From contig JAEZGI010000077.1 in NCBI GenBank assembly GCA_023416995.1, positions 62,001 to 126,000 on the forward strand: DNA of 64,000 nt. The letters are read 5' to 3'. Made by a program: the position numbers and the translations under genes. A model generated the notes under the pieces. That model had not been told where the DNA came from. It saw nothing but the letters and a program-made list of their open reading frames with translations, and ran no database searches. This document shows, one piece after another, positions 62,644 to 64,000 of this stretch. Source of the stretch: Bacteroidota bacterium. GTDB taxonomy: Bacteria > Bacteroidota > Bacteroidia > Chitinophagales > Chitinophagaceae. Within the stretch, counting starts at the first letter, position 1, and every line of letters begins with the position of its first letter.

Positions 62644-62757
62644 TCAGATATTCTCACGTTCGCCCAACTTCTCACCCTTATTCTTTTTTCGCGCCGCAAC
62701 AACGATAAACCAAACAATCAACGCTACGAAAATAAAAGAAATTATAAATACGAACAT
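62644..62757 (-). CDS. Candidate tiny membrane protein (37 aa)
   Basis: A minus-strand ATG-to-TGA frame encoding 37 residues: one strong hydrophobic helix (about 2-21, FVFIISFIFVALIVWFIVVA) followed by a basic tail with RKKNKGEKLGE. It fits the gap between the peptidase gene and the ligase gene. Composition looks like a genuine single-span protein, but the shortness means chance cannot be excluded. Confidence 0.45.
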   Translation of the reverse strand: MFVFIISFIFVALIVWFIVVAARKKNKGEKLGERENI

Positions 62758-62795
62758 ACAGCATGTTTTGCTGGCAAGGATCAAAAAGACGTGCC

Positions 62796-64000
62796 ATGGG
62801 ATTGACTGGTTACAGGCAGAAAAGAACTTTTACCAAAACACCGGAACCAACGGGCGGAAAGCCTGCCGGTGATGCCTTGACCTTCGTTATCCAAAAACAT
62901 GATGCCTCCCATCTTCATTATGATTTCAGGCTTGAAATGGCTGGTGTGCTGAAAAGCTGGGCGGTACCCAAGGGTCCTTCAACCGATCCCGACATCAAAC
63001 GCCTGGCGATGATGGTTGAAGATCATCCGTATGATTACCGGAACTTCGAAGGCATCATCCCTAAAGGACAATACGGAGGTGGTACGGTGATCATCTGGGA
63101 TCAGGGCACCTACACTCCGGCGGATACCACAAAAAGAACCAAAAAGGAACAGGAACGCCATTTGTTAAAACAACTGCACCAGGGAAAACTGGTTGTGCGT
63201 TTGAAGGGCCGTAAACTTAAAGGGGATTACGCACTCGTACGTTCCTCCTACCAGGGGGAAAATAGCTGGTTGTTAATGAAGGTTGATGATAAATATGCCA
63301 GCAAAACAGAAATTACTAAAAAGGATAAGTCTGTAGTTTCAGGCAAGACCATCGCACAGATGGAGAAGCATCCGGATCATGTTCACAACAGTAACCGTTC
63401 AGAAGTAAAAACAACGTGTAAAAAAAGCGCCGGTAAAAAAGAATCGATAGGTACGCGGGCTGCATTTCCTGCAAAGCTGACCCCAATGCTTGCCACGCTT
63501 ACCAACCGCCCATTTGATGACCCCGGGTGGTTGTATGAAATAAAGTGGGACGGGTATCGTGCATTGGCTCTTTGTAAAAAATCGAAGGTTGAATTGCAGT
63601 CGCGCAATCAAAAATCGTTTAATAAAAAATTTTATCCCGTTCATGATGCACTTAGTGAGCTTGGGCTGAATGCTGTTATTGATGGCGAGATTGTAGTAGT
63701 GGAAGATGATGGCCGATCACATTTTGGTAAACTTCAAAATTGGAACGGGCCGGCTGATGGTGAACTGGTGTATTTTGTTTTTGATCTGCTTTGGCTCGAT
63801 GGTTACTCACTTACCGAGCTGCCGCTCACCGAGCGGCGGCAGAAATTACAGGAGATCATCCCTGATCATCCGGTAATACGGCTTTCAGATGAATTTAAAA
63901 CTACGGGTACCGCGTTCTATGAAGTTGCTTCACAAATGCAGCTGGAAGGCATCATGGCAAAAAAGGCTGATGCCGCTTATAGCCCGGGCGTGCGCTCAAC
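62796..64000 (+). CDS. ligD: ATP-dependent DNA ligase D (partial, runs off the right edge)
   Basis: The frame opens at 62796 and remains open to the window end (401 full codons). An N-terminal 3'-phosphoesterase domain (about 15-200) has QKHDASHLHYDFRLE and PYDYRNFEGIIPKGQYGGGTV; the ATP-ligase domain starts near 225 with nucleotidylated lysine K250 in EIKWDGYRA and motif III-like FVFDLLWLDG. The order PE-LIG(-POL) fits non-homologous end-joining ligases in Bacteroidota. The start is supported by the usual GLTGYRQKRTFTKTPEP lead. Ku would be the expected partner; it is not in the window. Confidence 0.95.
   Translation, partial: MGLTGYRQKRTFTKTPEPTGGKPAGDALTFVIQKHDASHLHYDFRLEMAGVLKSWAVPKGPSTDPDIKRLAMMVEDHPYDYRNFEGIIPKGQYGGGTVIIWDQGTYTPADTTKRTKKEQERHLLKQLHQGKLVVRLKGRKLKGDYALVRSSYQGENSWLLMKVDDKYASKTEITKKDKSVVSGKTIAQMEKHPDHVHNSNRSEVKTTCKKSAGKKESIGTRAAFPAKLTPMLATLTNRPFDDPGWLYEIKWDGYRALALCKKSKVELQSRNQKSFNKKFYPVHDALSELGLNAVIDGEIVVVEDDGRSHFGKLQNWNGPADGELVYFVFDLLWLDGYSLTELPLTERRQKLQEIIPDHPVIRLSDEFKTTGTAFYEVASQMQLEGIMAKKADAAYSPGVRS

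Noticed and set aside
62495..62872. 125-codon frame bridging the YpfJ-type and ligD genes
   Set aside because: It overlaps the conserved C-terminus of the peptidase and the N-terminus of ligase D in another frame; composition is not protein-like.
1..64000. CRISPR arrays, tRNA or rRNA genes, transposases
   Set aside because: No regularly spaced repeats, cloverleaf-like segments or transposase motifs were noticed on reading both strands; small RNA genes could be missed by eye.

Overview
The window looks like a chromosomal segment of a Bacteroidota bacterium, most likely Chitinophagaceae or a close relative. The signs are a SusC/SusD pair, primary-promoter-like -7 elements of the form TAnnTTTG/TAnnTTCG just upstream of genes, very weak Shine-Dalgarno signals, Sec and lipoprotein signals on a large share of proteins, ECF sigma/anti-sigma pairs, and lineage-typical families (DUF2911, DUF3823, OMP_b-brl_3-type barrels, beta-propeller histidine kinases). 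No rRNA, tRNA, CRISPR array, prophage or insertion sequence was recognised. All identifications come from motif recognition by eye; no database search was run.

Layout. 1-9.5 kb holds housekeeping genes: the 3' end of a phosphohexomutase (probably glmM), a cysteine desulfurase, gluconokinase, mutS (minus), then a plus run of an SpoU-type RNA methyltransferase, an MqnP-like prenyltransferase, ruvX, def and a secreted unknown. 9.6-12.4 kb (minus) carries a lipoprotein gamma-glutamyltransferase and an RluD-type pseudouridine synthase. 12.5-19.8 kb is a plus operon for secreted degradation and uptake: an M14 peptidase, a PIG-L deacetylase, two tiny membrane proteins and a sodium:solute symporter, closed by a 19-bp perfect terminator. 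19.8-24.7 kb has a DUF2911 protein, an ECF sigma factor with a chimeric anti-sigma partner, and a divergent VWA protein. 24.7-31 kb contains xerD, a cysteine-cluster protein, lipB, a secreted unknown, a D-cysteine desulfhydrase-like enzyme and a nucleotidyltransferase.

30-33 kb holds a second ECF sigma factor, beside an anti-sigma-like protein fused to a trypsin-like protease, with a small lipoprotein diverging from it; then an SMR exporter and a DUF218 lipoprotein. 33.2-50.1 kb is a polysaccharide/oligosaccharide utilisation locus: exported Gfo/Idh/MocA oxidoreductase, a response regulator (receiver plus AraC) and its beta-propeller sensor kinase as two separate proteins, SusC, SusD, DUF3823, a GH2 enzyme, aldose 1-epimerase, a LacI regulator and a cytoplasmic GH13 amylase. 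cre/LacI-like palindromes lie in front of susC and beside the Gfo gene. The GH2 plus epimerase content suggests a galactoside-type glycan, but this is inference.

50-64 kb holds two convergent stand-alone receivers, a TPR histidine kinase, several tiny proteins, fabF, a TonB-dependent-receptor-like outer-membrane barrel, a four-helix-bundle membrane protein, a GH127 glycosidase, a YpfJ-type zinc peptidase and, running off the right edge, a multi-domain DNA ligase D. The points most worth a second look are the sigma/anti-sigma-protease fusion (30-31.9 kb), the sigma/anti-sigma/VWA cluster carrying SusC-like plug motifs and a TonB-like domain (20.7-24.7 kb), the peptidase-deacetylase-symporter operon with microproteins (12.5-19.8 kb) and the split sensor with palindromic operators in the utilisation locus.
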